Assembly (NCBI GenBank): GCA_001247695.2
Contig: LGRX02027831.1
Coordinates: forward strand, 1 to 64,000
Direction of reading: 5' to 3'
Origin: Cymbomonas tetramitiformis
Lineage: Eukaryota; Chlorophyta; Pyramimonadophyceae; Pyramimonadales; Pyramimonadaceae
DNA length: 64,000 nt
The notes under the pieces are model-generated. The model was not told the DNA's origin, made no database searches, and worked only from the letters and a program-made list of their open reading frames with translations. This document shows positions 48,256 through 59,310 of the stretch, piece by piece (position 1 is the stretch's first letter; every line of letters starts with the position of its first letter). The translations under genes were made by a program, and so were the position numbers.

Positions 48256-49560
48256 CACCACCTGGAACCGTGACCAGGGCAAAGCTAGGATGTAACACGA
48301 GTGGAGCAAACTATACGAAACAAACACGTAACTACTCAGCTTGGGTGGAAACAGATACATTTCTAGATGGGTGTCCGGAGTCTCGAACCGGTACATCCCA
48401 CTACTGGGCTAAGGCTAGACCGGAACCACCAGGATATACATTAAGCAACTCAGCCACTTTCAAGATGGTCAGCGGCGCCGAGTTCATCTGTGGTCCACTA
48501 CTGAGAGAAAGAGCCCGTAGTAAATTGAAATGTTGTAAATGTAGCATCGCCAGACCAAAGTGGGTCATGCGAATCACCGATCGAAATTGCAGCAGACCCA
48601 AATGGGGACACGAGTAACGATGCCGTAGTTAATTGAAACTGTGTAAATGTAGCACCACCAGACCCAAGCGGGCCAGGTGGATCACCGATCGAAATTGAAG
48701 CAGACCCAACTGGGTGCACGAGTGACGATGCCGATTGTACCGGAACTGATCTGCCGATTGAAGCTTGCAGGTCACGATTGTCGATCGAAGTGACCCAAAG
48801 TGAGGAGAAGACATCCGAGAATATGGCACGATCCGAAAGCTGAACTGAAGAAGTTTGCATGGCTCCGGGTTCAACCAGGCCCCTGCCTGTCACCACCACC
48901 GACAGTGTAAGTCGCAATAGCCGTAGCAGAAAACAGGAATGTCCCAATAAAAAAGATACGGCGTGCAAATGAGTTGCTCCCAAAAGTCCTGCCGCCCGCT
49001 GGTACCCCGAACTGTTGCATTAACACTGCAGTCTCTGGCGGAGCACACCCGGTGCAATCAGACTCATAGTCAGTGCCAGAGTCAGAGGCGAGGTCAATTG
49101 GGCTCGAGTTAAAGGCAAGCAGATCAGCCGGTAGAGATTCAAAATACTTTGACGGCTCAGCACGTGGCTGCAGTTGTTTGTCTGGTAGTTGCGAAACATC
49201 AAAGGTAGACATGGCAAGCTGACGGCGGGGATCGTTGTTGTTCATGCGGTAGTCACCGACCGCTCGTACACCTCCAGCAGACATCACCAGCAGACGGTGG
49301 GAGCAATTGAACTGCACAGCGCAGGGGCAAATGGAGCACCCGTGGTGGCAAATGTGACCCGGCCTAGAGACAGGCAAGACTCGGGCGAGTCAGCGGTAGC
49401 AGCATCAGCTGCATCCTGAAAATGTTGCATGGCGGTAGGCTCTGCGGCAAAATAATGAGCAGTCAACTCACAGACAGTCTCGGATTGCCCCACAAGAGCG
49501 CACAAATGCTCCATGGCCTCAGCGTCGCCAGCGTCGTAGTACGCGCCTCAGGTCACCCTA
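48256..49560 (-). pseudogene. Remnant of a related Gag-type non-autonomous LTR element
   Basis: Minus-strand frames 49377-48871 and 48983-48498 encode an acidic stretch (DLASDSGTDYESDCTG) followed by one hydrophobic segment (FFIGTFLFSATAIATY). This is the same order as the 3' ORF of the 50.3-54.4 kb element (VIDDDSDSDIF, then LSFASLALPALMCLACV). A 107-bp tandem duplication at 48517-48730 gives a repeated VGSASISIGD segment. No 5' LTR or Gag was found. Confidence 0.42.
48517..48730. repeat. 107-bp tandem duplication
   Basis: The units at 48517-48623 and 48624-48730 share TGTAAATGTAGCA and GGATCACCGATCGAAATTG, with roughly 15% divergence by eye. Confidence 0.85.
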
Positions 49561-50255
49561 ATATGTTCTGCCGTCGTAGGGATGCCACTGGCAATCCTCG
49601 TCCGTCCTGCCGTTGTTGTTGGTGTATGAGTTGCTGCTGCTGGGCATCATGAAGTTTCTGTGCTGCAGCTAGCTGCATCAAAATCATGTAGGTGTATAAC
49701 AAATGCTTTCTGGATCAGGGGAGAAGTCCTGTCGCGATTGACCGGTCCCTGGCCGAGAGAGTCTCCCAAAAAGAGGGTTTAGCCGAAGATTGGCCGAAAG
49801 AATTCTGAACCTTAAGTATGCAAAAAGATGTCAAAACAAGAAAAAAAACAAATGTTTTCTCGAAAACTGGCCATTAAGCTCTCACCGTTTAAAATCAACC
49901 CTCGAGCAGCCGAACGAGTGCCGCAGGGCGTGTTGTGGAGCCATAAGAGGCCAGTGATGTGTTAACACGCTGCACGGCATCACCGAGGATAGATTCTTGG
50001 TTTTCTTGCGATGGAAGAAATACGTGCGTGCTTCTTGATGCTGCCGCCACAGCTTCCTCTCTGACTCCGCCTCAATTATACGCCGGGAAGCTTGCTGCGA
50101 CCCAGATCTCCCATCCATCCCCCATCCATTCCATCCCCCAGCCATTCCATCCCCCATCCATCATCTTCATCGAAGGAGTCCAAGCCAAATCAGCAAACGA
50201 TTTGCGCCAAAGTCTGAGAGATCCTAAGAAGATCGCACAATGTACAGCGATAGTG
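49561..50255. other. No gene seen; CCATCCATCCCC microsatellite
   Basis: Short frames only. A CCATC-rich simple repeat occupies about 50108-50160, close to the left end of the next LTR element. Confidence 0.5.
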
Positions 50256-50260
50256 GATTG

Positions 50261-50452
50261 TGTGAGATATATTGTTACGCCAATATATCGGGTGTCACTG
50301 TGAAAGGCTCATACAAGTGTAAACTCATTATCAAGATAAACGAATATAAGGCGGTCTGTGACCTAGGTATCTGTCACCTAGTACTGTACAAGTACTGGTA
50401 CAGCTAACGGGAGTCAGAGCAAGTTATGACCTACGGGTCACTGAATCCAGCA
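50261..50452 (-). repeat. 3' LTR of Gag-only element
   Basis: 192 bp, TGTGAGATATATTG...AATCCAGCA. The target duplication GATTG lies at 50256-50260. Confidence 0.95.
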
Positions 50453-50462
50453 CACCTCCCTG
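50453..50462 (-). promoter_or_regulatory. Polypurine tract of Gag-only element
   Basis: The minus strand reads CAGGGAGGTG immediately before the 3' LTR. Confidence 0.75.
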
Positions 50463-50656
50463 TGACTGTACATAGTGACTGTTACAGGTGGCAGAGAGCG
50501 GAGCACAGACAAAGTATAAAAGTTCCGAAACGACAAACAGCAAGAAGCTGGAAACTGCTAGTGGGAGGCCTGTGCTTTAGCCAGGGCGGTCCCATTCTAA
50601 AATTGCTGCTAGGTAACTGCTTTAAGCTAAGTTCCTACAGCCAATCTCAAAGCTAC

Positions 50657-52690
50657 TTAGCCACTTTCAAAGTGGTCCACAAAGCTGCAGAGTTCACCAG
50701 AGTTGAAGAAGTTGTCAGAGTCAAAGATGTGCAACCAGAACCAGAGTCCAGAAGCCATAGTCCGTAACTGCAGTCCGAAGCCAGAGTCCAGAAGCCAGAA
50801 GCCAGAACCAGAATCCAGAAGCCAGAGTCCAGAACCACATGCGTGGAGCAAATTTAGGATTCCAGAAATGTAAAAACAAAAGTCCCAGTCTGCCGAAACC
50901 AGAGAAGCAAAAGAAATGCTAAAAGGTAAAGTAAAAGGCAAGACAGACGGACAGTTGGCAGTCACCCCGGTGGGATGTACGGCTGCGGAGAAGTCAACGG
51001 CTCGATCGAGCACCACCGAACCCTGAACCGCCGAGACACATGCAAGGCACATGAGGGCGGGCAGGGCAAGAGATGCAAAAGATAAGGTCCTCGGCAACTT
51101 TGCCACACCGACACGTGAAAGCGTAGTCGGCGGGGCCGAAGGAATCTCGCCTCCGTGGGAAGAAAAAATATCCGAGTCACTGTCATCGTCGATCACGGAA
51201 AGCTCTACCGGGTGAGTTTGCCCTTCAGCAAACTCAATCGAGCACAAATTCAGTGAAGAGTTGTCGGGGCATGCCGGGTGAAACCTGTCCATGAGGGTCA
51301 CCTGGAGGGGCTCCTCAAAAGGAGACTCGTGAGCCGCTGGGTCCGACGGCAAAACCGGGTAAAGCGGCTGAGTCTCGATCTCGTGATTGGCAGGTGGTGG
51401 CACATCGCACACCACCTGCGGCACAGACAATGTGCCAAGGTGTAGGGTTGCTGGCACACTGGCCGTGGCAGCACCACCGACCTCTGCAGCCGCAGCCGCA
51501 GACCGCAGAGAGGCGAGCACGCCTCGTGCGTCGGCAAGTACATCCCCCATGCCGGTTTCCGATGTAGTACGCCCCAAACCCGCATAGTGGGCACGTAATC
51601 TCACGTCGTGCCCTGTCGGGTAAGTAAGGGCTGTTCCATTTATTGTCCTATGGAGGGGGGTGGAAGGCACTTCCTTTTTGTCCGGAGGAAGGGTGGGGTG
51701 GCATGGTGGTCCATTAACACTGCTTAACCCCTAAACGGCGGAAGGAATTTCGGGGTTTTGAAAATTGGGGTTCAATTACAATAACTTTGGCACAAGGGTC
51801 CTGCCTCGACTTTTGAAAATAGTGTCGGAAAGGTCTTCTCAAGACGAATCGCATGCAAACGTTGAAAATGCATGACACTTGACAACGACGACGTGATTGT
51901 CAACTGAAAAATGTTGATGGATGTGCACATCGTTAACAATTTAAGCCCTAATATTGACCCTAGACCTCCGGGTATAATCTTACAAAGTGCTCAACATGCG
52001 GTTAGGGCTACTTAGATTGTTAGGGGTGTGTAACACTATGTCACATGTGCCCTAGATGTAACTCATTATGGTCAAGCTAAAATAGAGTGCGTCTCGGTAA
52101 ATATTAAGAGCATCGTCGCGAAATGTTTGCTTCCAAGTGCATGCCTGCGTGTGGCTCGATGAGAGCTTTTCAAAACTGTCTTCAAAAATGAATTTGAGTT
52201 AATATTTCTCGCCGAGAAAATCAATTTTGAGTGTTTGATGAGCTAGCTCATCACGTAGCAGTTTAGGGGTTAATACTGTATTTTCACCTCTAAATGTCCG
52301 CTGGGTGGGAGGGGGCCATATGCCATGCCTTCCGCCCCCTCCCCATAGGACAATAAATGGACCAGCCCTAAAGGGCTCAGGGTCGTCACGTACCAGCGGT
52401 CGGTCGTGCTGGTGGCACAACTTGGCAAATTCCCCGTCGTTCTCGTCGTCGAAGGCAGCTTGAAAGGCCGAGACGACGAGGTCCATGTCCATGGCGGCAT
52501 CACGTAGGTCCACATCACACGATGGAACCACACACCGCCGGGCAACGTGCCGTGTCATGAAAGTGTCCTGGGCAGAGAGGGCACTCCTGTACGAAGGCCG
52601 AAGATGCAGAGTGGAAAGAAATGCACCTAGCCGCATGCGTAGAACGCGATTGGGACCAATTTTCCTCCTTCGGGAGCGGGGAGGCCGCAA
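50657..52690 (-). pseudogene. Second ORF of the Gag-only element, interrupted by a MITE
   Basis: 52690-52372 and 51624-50657 are in register if the MITE and one TAA duplicate are removed (...RDDPEPF | TYPTGHDVRLRAH...). The product would have an acidic stretch (VIDDDSDSDIF) and two hydrophobic segments (LSFASLALPALMCLACV and a second near the end), then a repetitive C-terminus encoded by AGTCCAGAAGCCAGA repeats at 50740-50835. No family is recognised. A membrane-anchored accessory protein is one guess. The long frames reading through the MITE are artefacts. Confidence 0.6.
51628..52368. mobile_element. PIF/Harbinger-type MITE nested in the LTR element
   Basis: 741 bp with about 105-bp imperfect terminal inverted repeats. 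The ends are GGGCTGTTCCATTTATTGTCC-like at the left and its complement (...GGACCAGCCC) at the right. The 3-bp target duplication is TAA (51625-51627, 52369-52371), as produced by PIF/Harbinger transposases (TWA). No transposase ORF is present. Confidence 0.82.
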
Positions 52691-52700
52691 AACGATGCTT

Positions 52701-53827
52701 TCATCCTACTCGACGGTCACGCCCATGAAACTTACCGTCGGGTCGACGGTTGCGGTCGTCGCGCCATTTGGACGGCGGAAACTTGACCCCACCGGCGCCG
52801 TGCCGACGGGGAAATCCATCCCGTGGCGGCGGTGTGTCACGGCCGCTACCATGCTCCTCATGACGAAGCGAGGCAAGTAGGGTAGAGGCCTCACCCACGA
52901 TACGAACAAACTCCTCGAGGAAGTCCCTCACGTCATGCTGGCTCCCACATGCATGACTCGCGTACGCCGCTGCGAGAGGTGTGTGCGCCGATATAGGTGC
53001 GTGTGCCTTGGGGCGGGTGGGAGGGCCATCAGGGTTTGCACACCACCACACCTCGAGAACGTGCGTGTAAATCTCCTCGATCGCCACTTTAGCCAATTCG
53101 GTGTCAAGGCGGAGTGGGGTGATTACCTCACGGTAAAACTCACTGTCAAGTGCCGCCAGCAGCTGCCGCTTGGCGGCCTTGTCGTCGAGTGTTCCAGCCC
53201 CAGAAGCGGCGATGGCCTTGATGCACTCGTCAAATTGTGCCACTAGGGGCTCTGGGTCGTCCGAGGGTCCAAAAAATAAATACCCAATACCTCCTCGTGA
53301 TGGCGTAGCGGCCGATGCCTAGGCGGCAAAAACCGCTTGGTAATCTCAAGGAGGGCACGCTTACCGTCGCGCGGAGAAATCCTAGCCGACGCATCAACCC
53401 ACCTTCGAGCTGGAGAGTGGGGAGTGGTTAAGGAAACCAACGAGCGAAGCAAAATGTCATTGTAGATCGGGTGTACCTCCTTGTCGACGTCTACGAGGTC
53501 AAACGTGTCCTCGTTGGCGGAGTCCTTGTTAACAAAGGACGTCTCTAGTGCAGACACCAAGGAGTCCCAAAGCAGTTGACGATGTGGCTCGCTCCCGGAA
53601 AATGTGGACGCCTTGTTACCTAAGGTGTCCTTCGCAACACGCTTTACAACGTCAATGTCCCAAGACGATTGCAAAACCGCGTTCCCGCGTGTTCTGTCAG
53701 CAGCCGCAAGGGCAATATGCGCTGACTGTGGAGTGCTCCTATAGCGAGCACCCACGTTTCTAGCAAAAACTGAATCTAGGCGCATTCTAGCGCCAACGGC
53801 CGGTGCTCCAACTGAAGATGACGTCAT
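52701..53827 (-). CDS. Gag-like protein in two overlapping frames
   Basis: 53827-53243 and 53243-52701 (the latter open upstream) form one Gag-like domain: LLWDSLVSALE...RWVDASARISPRDGKRALLEI in the first frame, GPSDDPEPLVAQFDECIKAI...RQLLAALDSEFYREV in the second. The pattern is that of copia-type Gag (UBN2-like). The join lies at a T6 run at 53271-53276, where a -1 shift on T-TTT-TTG connects the frames. The C-terminus is Arg/Asp/Gly-rich (KWRDDRNRRPDGKFHGRDRR), suited to RNA binding, without a zinc knuckle. Confidence 0.72.
53270..53276 (-). promoter_or_regulatory. Candidate -1 ribosomal frameshift heptamer
   Basis: The minus strand reads T TTT TTG in the zero frame of the upstream Gag half, an X-XXY-YYZ heptamer in the correct register to enter the downstream half. 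A mutation or assembly slip in the homopolymer is an equally simple explanation. Confidence 0.4.
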
Positions 53828-54189
53828 CAGAATTAAATCCTACAGGAGGGGCGTTGGGGAAAAGGCGAGTTGAAAATTGTGAGGTGGCGAGCGCCGGCAA
53901 TGCAGTTACGGAGTGGGAGGTCGAAAGGGGTCGAACGAAACCAACGAAGTTGAAGATGCGGCGGCCAAGGAGATGTCGACAAGGGTGATCAAGCCCAGTC
54001 AAAAACAAATTCCAACGCAGACACTCGTAGGATAAGTCGAAATTTCCAATCCAAAATCTCACCGTAACATAGCGCAAGCCGCACGCTCTAAATGGGCCAA
54101 TTCAACACCTCGCGAGGCCCCAACGCCCCGCCAATCGGAATAGTTTAGCCAATCATGGCAAAGCTAGCAGTGAAGAAAGCGGGGTGATA

Positions 54190-54199
54190 CCCCATAACC
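54190..54199 (-). promoter_or_regulatory. Half-tRNA (initiator Met) primer-binding site
   Basis: The minus strand reads GGTTATGGGG directly after the 5' LTR. Nine bases match the complement of the initiator tRNA-Met anticodon loop, as in the copia element (GGTTATGGGCC). Confidence 0.75.
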
Positions 54200-54391
54200 T
54201 GTGAGATATATTGTTACGCCAATATATCGGGTGTCACTGTGAAAGGCTCATACAAGTGTAAACTCATTATCAAGATAAACGAATATAAGGCGGTCTGTGA
54301 CCTAGGTATCTGTCACCTAGTACTGTACGAGTACTGGTACAGCTAACGGGAGTCAGAGCAAGTTATGACCTACGGGTCACTGAATCCAGCA
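54200..54391 (-). repeat. 5' LTR of Gag-only element
   Basis: 192 bp with one substitution relative to the left LTR. The target duplication GATTG lies at 54392-54396. Confidence 0.95.
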
Positions 54392-54628
54392 GATTGGAAC
54401 ACCGTCCTGGTGCCACACTCTTGAAGGGCCTGGAGTGTCTGGATCTGGAGCCCCGAGGCATGAAAGTTGTGCAACTCGCGTACGCGTGGCGGGAGCCTTC
54501 ATTCAGAGTTGCTTAGCGCGGTCTCGTCTTACTCTGGGGCAAGTAAGGCGGCTTAGTGATAGAGAGTTCTGCTGTGGGTCTGGGCATCACCCGCTCCTTT
54601 CCAATCTCGGATTCCATGGCCTCGTTCC

Positions 54629-54934
54629 TCAGGGGCTCCACAGCTGATAGTTCTCATGAAGGGCGACGTGGGCTTGCTTCTCATTTACTGCAGCCTCATA
54701 TTTCCAGTGGTCCCGCTCGCTCTGCATCTGCTCCCTCTTGCGCTTCTCTGCATTGTGCATGTTGCGTAGGTCGCTGAGCGGAATTTTTGACCACTTCAGC
54801 CGGGCTTGCTTAATAGGGTCGAGACGCTCCATATCTGCCACTGTGGCGATCCATCCACACTTCTCCCCACGCCCGCACCGCCTGCTTGCAAGCTCGTGTG
54901 TTTCTCCACGGTCGTTCTGCGCCCAGCACTGCAT
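54629..54934 (-). CDS. Hypothetical, coiled-coil-like ORF
   Basis: 101 codons. The second half is charged and helical (LSDLRNMHNAEKRKREQMQ, YEAAVNEKQAHVALHE). No family is recognised. It may be an exon of an unknown gene; no splice partner was found. The rest of 54392-56580 shows no better candidate. Confidence 0.25.
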   Translation of the reverse strand: MQCWAQNDRGETHELASRRCGRGEKCGWIATVADMERLDPIKQARLKWSKIPLSDLRNMHNAEKRKREQMQSERDHWKYEAAVNEKQAHVALHENYQLWSP

Positions 54935-55657
54935 CCGTCAGGTCGGAATACGCAACCAAAAGCTTAATGCTAACACAAATAACAGTGAAAGCGTTGCGAT
55001 TACAATATACATACAACGCGCACAACCTTCTGTCATTCACGAATGAAACATCATTAATCCTACAAACATACCTCTGAGAGGCAGACAATGCACATCTATC
55101 CGGATAACCAGCACAAAATTCGCCCTGCATTTGATCATTGCTGTCCTCCTACGGTGTCAGATGTTGCCATATCTTATTAGTACTAAAAGGTACCATTTCC
55201 ATGACCATATCGCATAAATTTTCCCAAAGCAGAATGGTTTATAGTGACTATCCCGTAAGTGCATATGGTTTTGAAATGTTGAGCGTAATTAGTCACGACA
55301 ACACGTTTAGCAAGTCCCGTAAAGCCCGAAAAGCTTACCTTATCTCAGTAATCCTCCTAACGTTCTACAAGCCCACAAGATGCATTATCCGCCATGCGTA
55401 AGCGATACTTGAATAGCAGACCCATCACGCCCCTAACAAAGTCCACCCAGGGGCATAACGCATGCGCCGAAGGCAGAGGTGCTCTTTCACCTGTTCCAAT
55501 ATTTTGGATAGGAGGTCGTGCGTCCGCCTCGATGATTGTACCCTGCATAGGACTTTTCGCGGACCACGAACACCTATGCAAAGTGCCGATGTTCATTGAA
55601 TCGATGGTGCATGACTGGCTTTCAACGGAGCAACAGTTATAGCGTGCCGTCATTAGT

Positions 55658-55760
55658 ACCTCCGAGCAGCTCTAGCTTGACGGCATCAGTACATCTGAGC
55701 AGTTCTAGGTTGACGCCATCCGTGCAACTGAGCAGATCTAGCTTGACGCCATCAGTACAC
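55658..55760. repeat. 33-bp tandem repeat (3 copies)
   Basis: The units contain GAGCAGCTCTAGCTTGACG and CATCAGT, with a few substitutions. The unit length is a multiple of 3, so the plus-strand frame 55596-56099 shows an 11-residue repeat (SSSLTASVHLS...), but coding is not otherwise supported. Confidence 0.85.
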
Positions 55761-56587
55761 ATCAGCAACTTTGTATTGTCTCAATCTCGTCAGCACCTGG
55801 TCGATATTCTAAGAAATACCGGGTGCTTACGATCCCGCTATGCAATGTGTGCCACGTCGTCGCACCTGCCTGCACACATTCGAGACGACAAGATGCGCGG
55901 GTTTCCACGTTTAGGTACTATAAGGATTAAACTTGCCACCTCTAAAACTAAAAATACAATAATGCCGCAGTGCTCCGATTCCTGTGGTGCAGGATACGTC
56001 ACGGGTCTGTCGCCCGCAAATTTCGGGGGGACAAAACAAGCGTGCTCCTGCAGCGCAATATGCGTATTTGAAACCCACTCATCGGTTCGGAATGAGTGAA
56101 TATCAATGGCTAGTCAGGAGGGCCACTTGCGGCTGAAGAGTCAGGTTGTGTTTGTTTGCTTGTTTGGACAAGAGCCGTGTTTAGGAGTGGGGACCCTTGC
56201 GGTGCGAGAACAGCGCTCTGTGCGAGGCGAGTTAGTGGGCCTTTGCCCAACGTCGCAATACAGTACCTCGCGACCTTCTCGATGACGCTGAAGTCGAAGT
56301 TCCTGGTGCACTAGGTGACGAGTGCACGAAGTTCCGGATTCCCAATCTGACACGTGCGGGACAGCGGTAGGCCGCGTAAGCGTGTGTAAGTGCATAATGA
56401 GTGCAAGGTTGCTCGCGGTGGCTTAATAGCCCCACAAGGTAGAAGGTACCCCGGCAGCAGTCACGGCGGCAGCGCTGCCTAACAGAAGCCCACGGGATAC
56501 ATCGATGGCCCTCACGTAGGGATCAGGTGATATCTGGTACGAACCTAATCAACCGTGAGAAGACTGAAGCACAAGGAGTGTGCGAGA

Positions 56588-58352
56588 TCACCGATTCGCG
56601 AGGAACTTACCGCGTCTCTCACCATCGGACGCAGATAACGGCATATTAGCTGCAAAAAGTGTTGTCGGTGGGCACGATGTGCACTTGACCGTCGCCATCA
56701 CCGGTATGTGTGCGGGCGTTTTCATTGCATACTCCATGACATTGATTGACCTCGATCGGATAAGCATGAGCGCCGCCCGCGACGTGCTGATGTCCACGGG
56801 GCAAATCTCGGGCAGGGGGTTCTGGGCGTGGAAAATGCTTTCTCGGCGGGAACACTGGAGGAGTCTTCCGTGAAATTCATCGAGCGTGAGGGTGGAATGC
56901 TCGGTCACGAAGGTTTTTATCCAATGGTGAGAGCCCTCCTCCACACTCAGGTGTGACGGCTTCCCGGCGGGGAGATTCCCGTCGGGCCACGTGCCCCGCT
57001 TTCCCCACCAGTAGGTAGCGAACCACTCGGTGTGTCGGTGATGTAGACTTCACCTTTTGCATTGTACTTAGCCAGAAGCATGCCGAACGCTCGCTCACGG
57101 AGTGGAGCAAAGGACACTTGACGGAGACGCCCAACATCTTGTTTGAAGGTGTCGTAGTTAGCCGCAACGACAAACGCATGTTTCTTGCCGTTGATGGTGT
57201 ACTGACAGAGTATGGAAGTAACAGAAGGCGATCACTAAGTCGTCTTCGGTGTATGTGCCCTCCACGTCGTACATGTCAGGAAGCTCGCCACCCTCGTCCA
57301 CCACCTTACAGAGCGCAAGTAGCATGAACTCCACGTTCTTCGGGAAGCGACGGTTGGCTTGGTAAAAAAGCCCAACCCCTATCCTGCCCGAACATGCGTG
57401 GGCGCCAAATAACGTAGTGCAACTCGTAGATATCCATGAGAACTATGAGGTCTATAAGCTCGTACATTAGATCATCTTCGTGCGACTTAACCGCCACATA
57501 CACGAGGGCATAGCGCGATGCGCTTGACGTTCCGCCTGTCTCCACGGGTAGTCCGCATCTCAGTAGCTTATAGGTGTCGTCACGTTGAAGCATTTTGAAG
57601 CGGATGAATAGGACGTAGCTTGGCCTTGCATGGTGGTGTATATGACAGTGAATCGCTTGCGGAGCGCCTGTACCGTGATAGTCTTGTACCAGCTGCTTGT
57701 AGGCGGTGTAAAAAGCTTTCAAGCGCGTTTGCCCAACGAAGAATGTGTGCTTGTGAAAGCTCCAATTGTGGGCGGTGAGCAGGTTCTTCAGTTGCTCGAG
57801 GAAGAATTGGGCGCCTGAAGTTCTCCCGAGAGCACGAATGCTATCGGTGAGTTCCTTCTCGGCCTCATCATACTCAATCTTCCATTTGTCTCGTTTCCAC
57901 GGTTGCAGCAGGTCAAGGATAGCCGTGGCTTCCGTTGGAACAGGTGGAAGAGATTCCTCCGTGGCAAACCTCTCGTCGGGTAACGGCACGTAGGTGTTGA
58001 CCGGGGAAAGAAACTTCCCATCGAAGAATGCAAGCACTCCCGGTTCGTGCTCATCGGTCGTGTCGTTGTCGCGGTGCATGAAAAGGAGATTTGCATCTTT
58101 GGCGCGCTCCATGTATTGGGCGTAGGTCTCAATTTCGTCATCGGCAAGAAGCTTAGGACGAGTGTTATAGACATAGGACTTCACAACCTCATAAGTAGGT
58201 TTCTCAATCAATGAGGTTTCATCTTGCAGAGCATTCCACACATGCGTTGGCGTGTGCCTCTTCACAATGAGCTTGTTGGTAAATGTTTTAGTAGCTTGGC
58301 ATAAGCCTTTACCCGAGCAGTCTGCGTGCTCATGTTCGTTGGCCTGCTGCAA
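56588..58352 (-). pseudogene. MULE (Mutator-like) transposase, decayed
   Basis: The frame 58352-57306 (348 codons) includes the diagnostic catalytic-domain block DDTYKLLRCGLPVETGGT...YALVYVAVKSHEDD, the D-G-T-Y-K region of MULE transposases. It is preceded by KPTYEVVKSYVYNTRP, a typical upstream element. Homology then hops frames: FPKNVEFMLLALCKVVDEGG, INGKKHAFVVAANYDTF, then EWFATYWWGKRGTWPDG...EGSHHWIKTFVTEHS, which matches the YW...W...E..N...K segment. At least three frameshifts make it inactive. No terminal inverted repeats were identified. Confidence 0.7.
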
Positions 58353-58619
58353 GCTGTACTACTGTTTGCCTTCGTCAGAAACCCTAGTTGCCAGTTGAAT
58401 CTCAACGCGCAACCATAAGTCTTGTGTATGGAGCACTTAAATTTGTAACTTGTGACTCCTTTCTTCGAGGTGTAGGCTCTTTGATCTTTGCTATACCCGT
58501 CGGGGCATATTTAGTGCACACGTTTCGTGCACACTTGCATACAGTCCACGTCGGAAAGAATACCACGCCAAGTTACTTGCGAACGGCGCTTGCGGATGTT
58601 ATTGTTAACACCTTGTAAT

Positions 58620-59043
58620 TCATCGTCACTATTGTCCGATTCATCTTGGTATATTTCTTGCCCTGATTTTTTGCGGGGCTATCCCAAGTAACATCCGCCA
58701 TCAGTGTTGTCGCTTCTAACGAAGGAAACTAGAATGAAACAAGTTATGATAACCGAACTAATCCTTGCGGTGGCGTCTAGCGGTGTACAACAAAGTAATA
58801 CAGCACAACACGGTGTACAGTACCGTGCACGGTATGTATTACGTAATGTCGTAATCACTATTCCCCAAAAATAAATGATCGATTTTATTCCCGAATCTCG
58901 TTTTTATCCCCCCGGAAATACCATGCCGGAATATCTCTACAAGAACAAACCACCCACATCGTATTTCGGAGGGAGAGTATGCTTGCACCGTCCTTCAAAA
59001 CCCGGGTGATAAGGGTCCGTATAATCGGATTAAAATTGGGAAA
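58620..59043. other. No gene seen
   Basis: AT-rich sequence with a GTGTACAGTACCGTGCAC-like palindromic patch near 58810-58835. Confidence 0.5.
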
Positions 59044-59310
59044 ATGCCGCTATACGTTCCACCGACTTGTACTGCTTGGCTCTGTCTAACATTGTGTCTC
59101 AGCATTGCCTGGAGCTTCGTTCCATACCGTCGATCAAGGAAGTTTGGTATCTCGGTTGCGTGCTCGGGATCCAGCCCCGAACAATCCTCCGTTAAAACTG
59201 GAGCGCATGACGTGCAATCGCTTGGACACGTTCGTAAAAGGAATCAGGCAAGTCCTCGGGGAATGATCGACAAGATCGTGTCACAGTCTGTCAATAATCG
59301 AAGCACCTAG
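59044..59310 (+). CDS. Hypothetical short protein with N-terminal signal-like sequence
   Basis: 88 codons from an ATG at 59044. Residues 10-25 are hydrophobic (AWLCLTLCLSIAWSF) and are followed by SFVPYRRSRK, basic with no acidic residues for about 20 positions. This recalls a bipartite secondary-plastid leader (signal peptide, F-x-P, basic transit-like part). It could be the first exon of a targeted protein or chance. Confidence 0.25.
   Translation: MPLYVPPTCTAWLCLTLCLSIAWSFVPYRRSRKFGISVACSGSSPEQSSVKTGAHDVQSLGHVRKRNQASPRGMIDKIVSQSVNNRST

Larger units (their letters stand above)
50261..54391 (-). mobile_element. Non-autonomous copia-type LTR element with Gag only (TR-GAG-like)
   Basis: The 192-bp LTRs (50261-50452, 54200-54391) have TG...CA ends and differ at a single base. 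A perfect 5-bp target duplication GATTG flanks the 4131-bp element. The primer site next to the right LTR is the initiator tRNA-Met half-tRNA type, as in the copia element at 15.7 kb. A purine tract precedes the left LTR. Coding capacity is a Gag-like ORF and a second ORF; no RT, integrase or RNase H is present. It therefore needs enzymes in trans. A MITE is inserted at 51628-52368. Confidence 0.92.

Noticed and set aside
48360..48425. Functional tRNA gene
   Set aside because: The T-stem and acceptor stem do not pair; only promoter-box-like motifs remain.
50657..51670. 337-codon minus ORF starting at 51670 as a complete gene
   Set aside because: Its first residues come from the MITE end; the native frame continues from the other side of the MITE.
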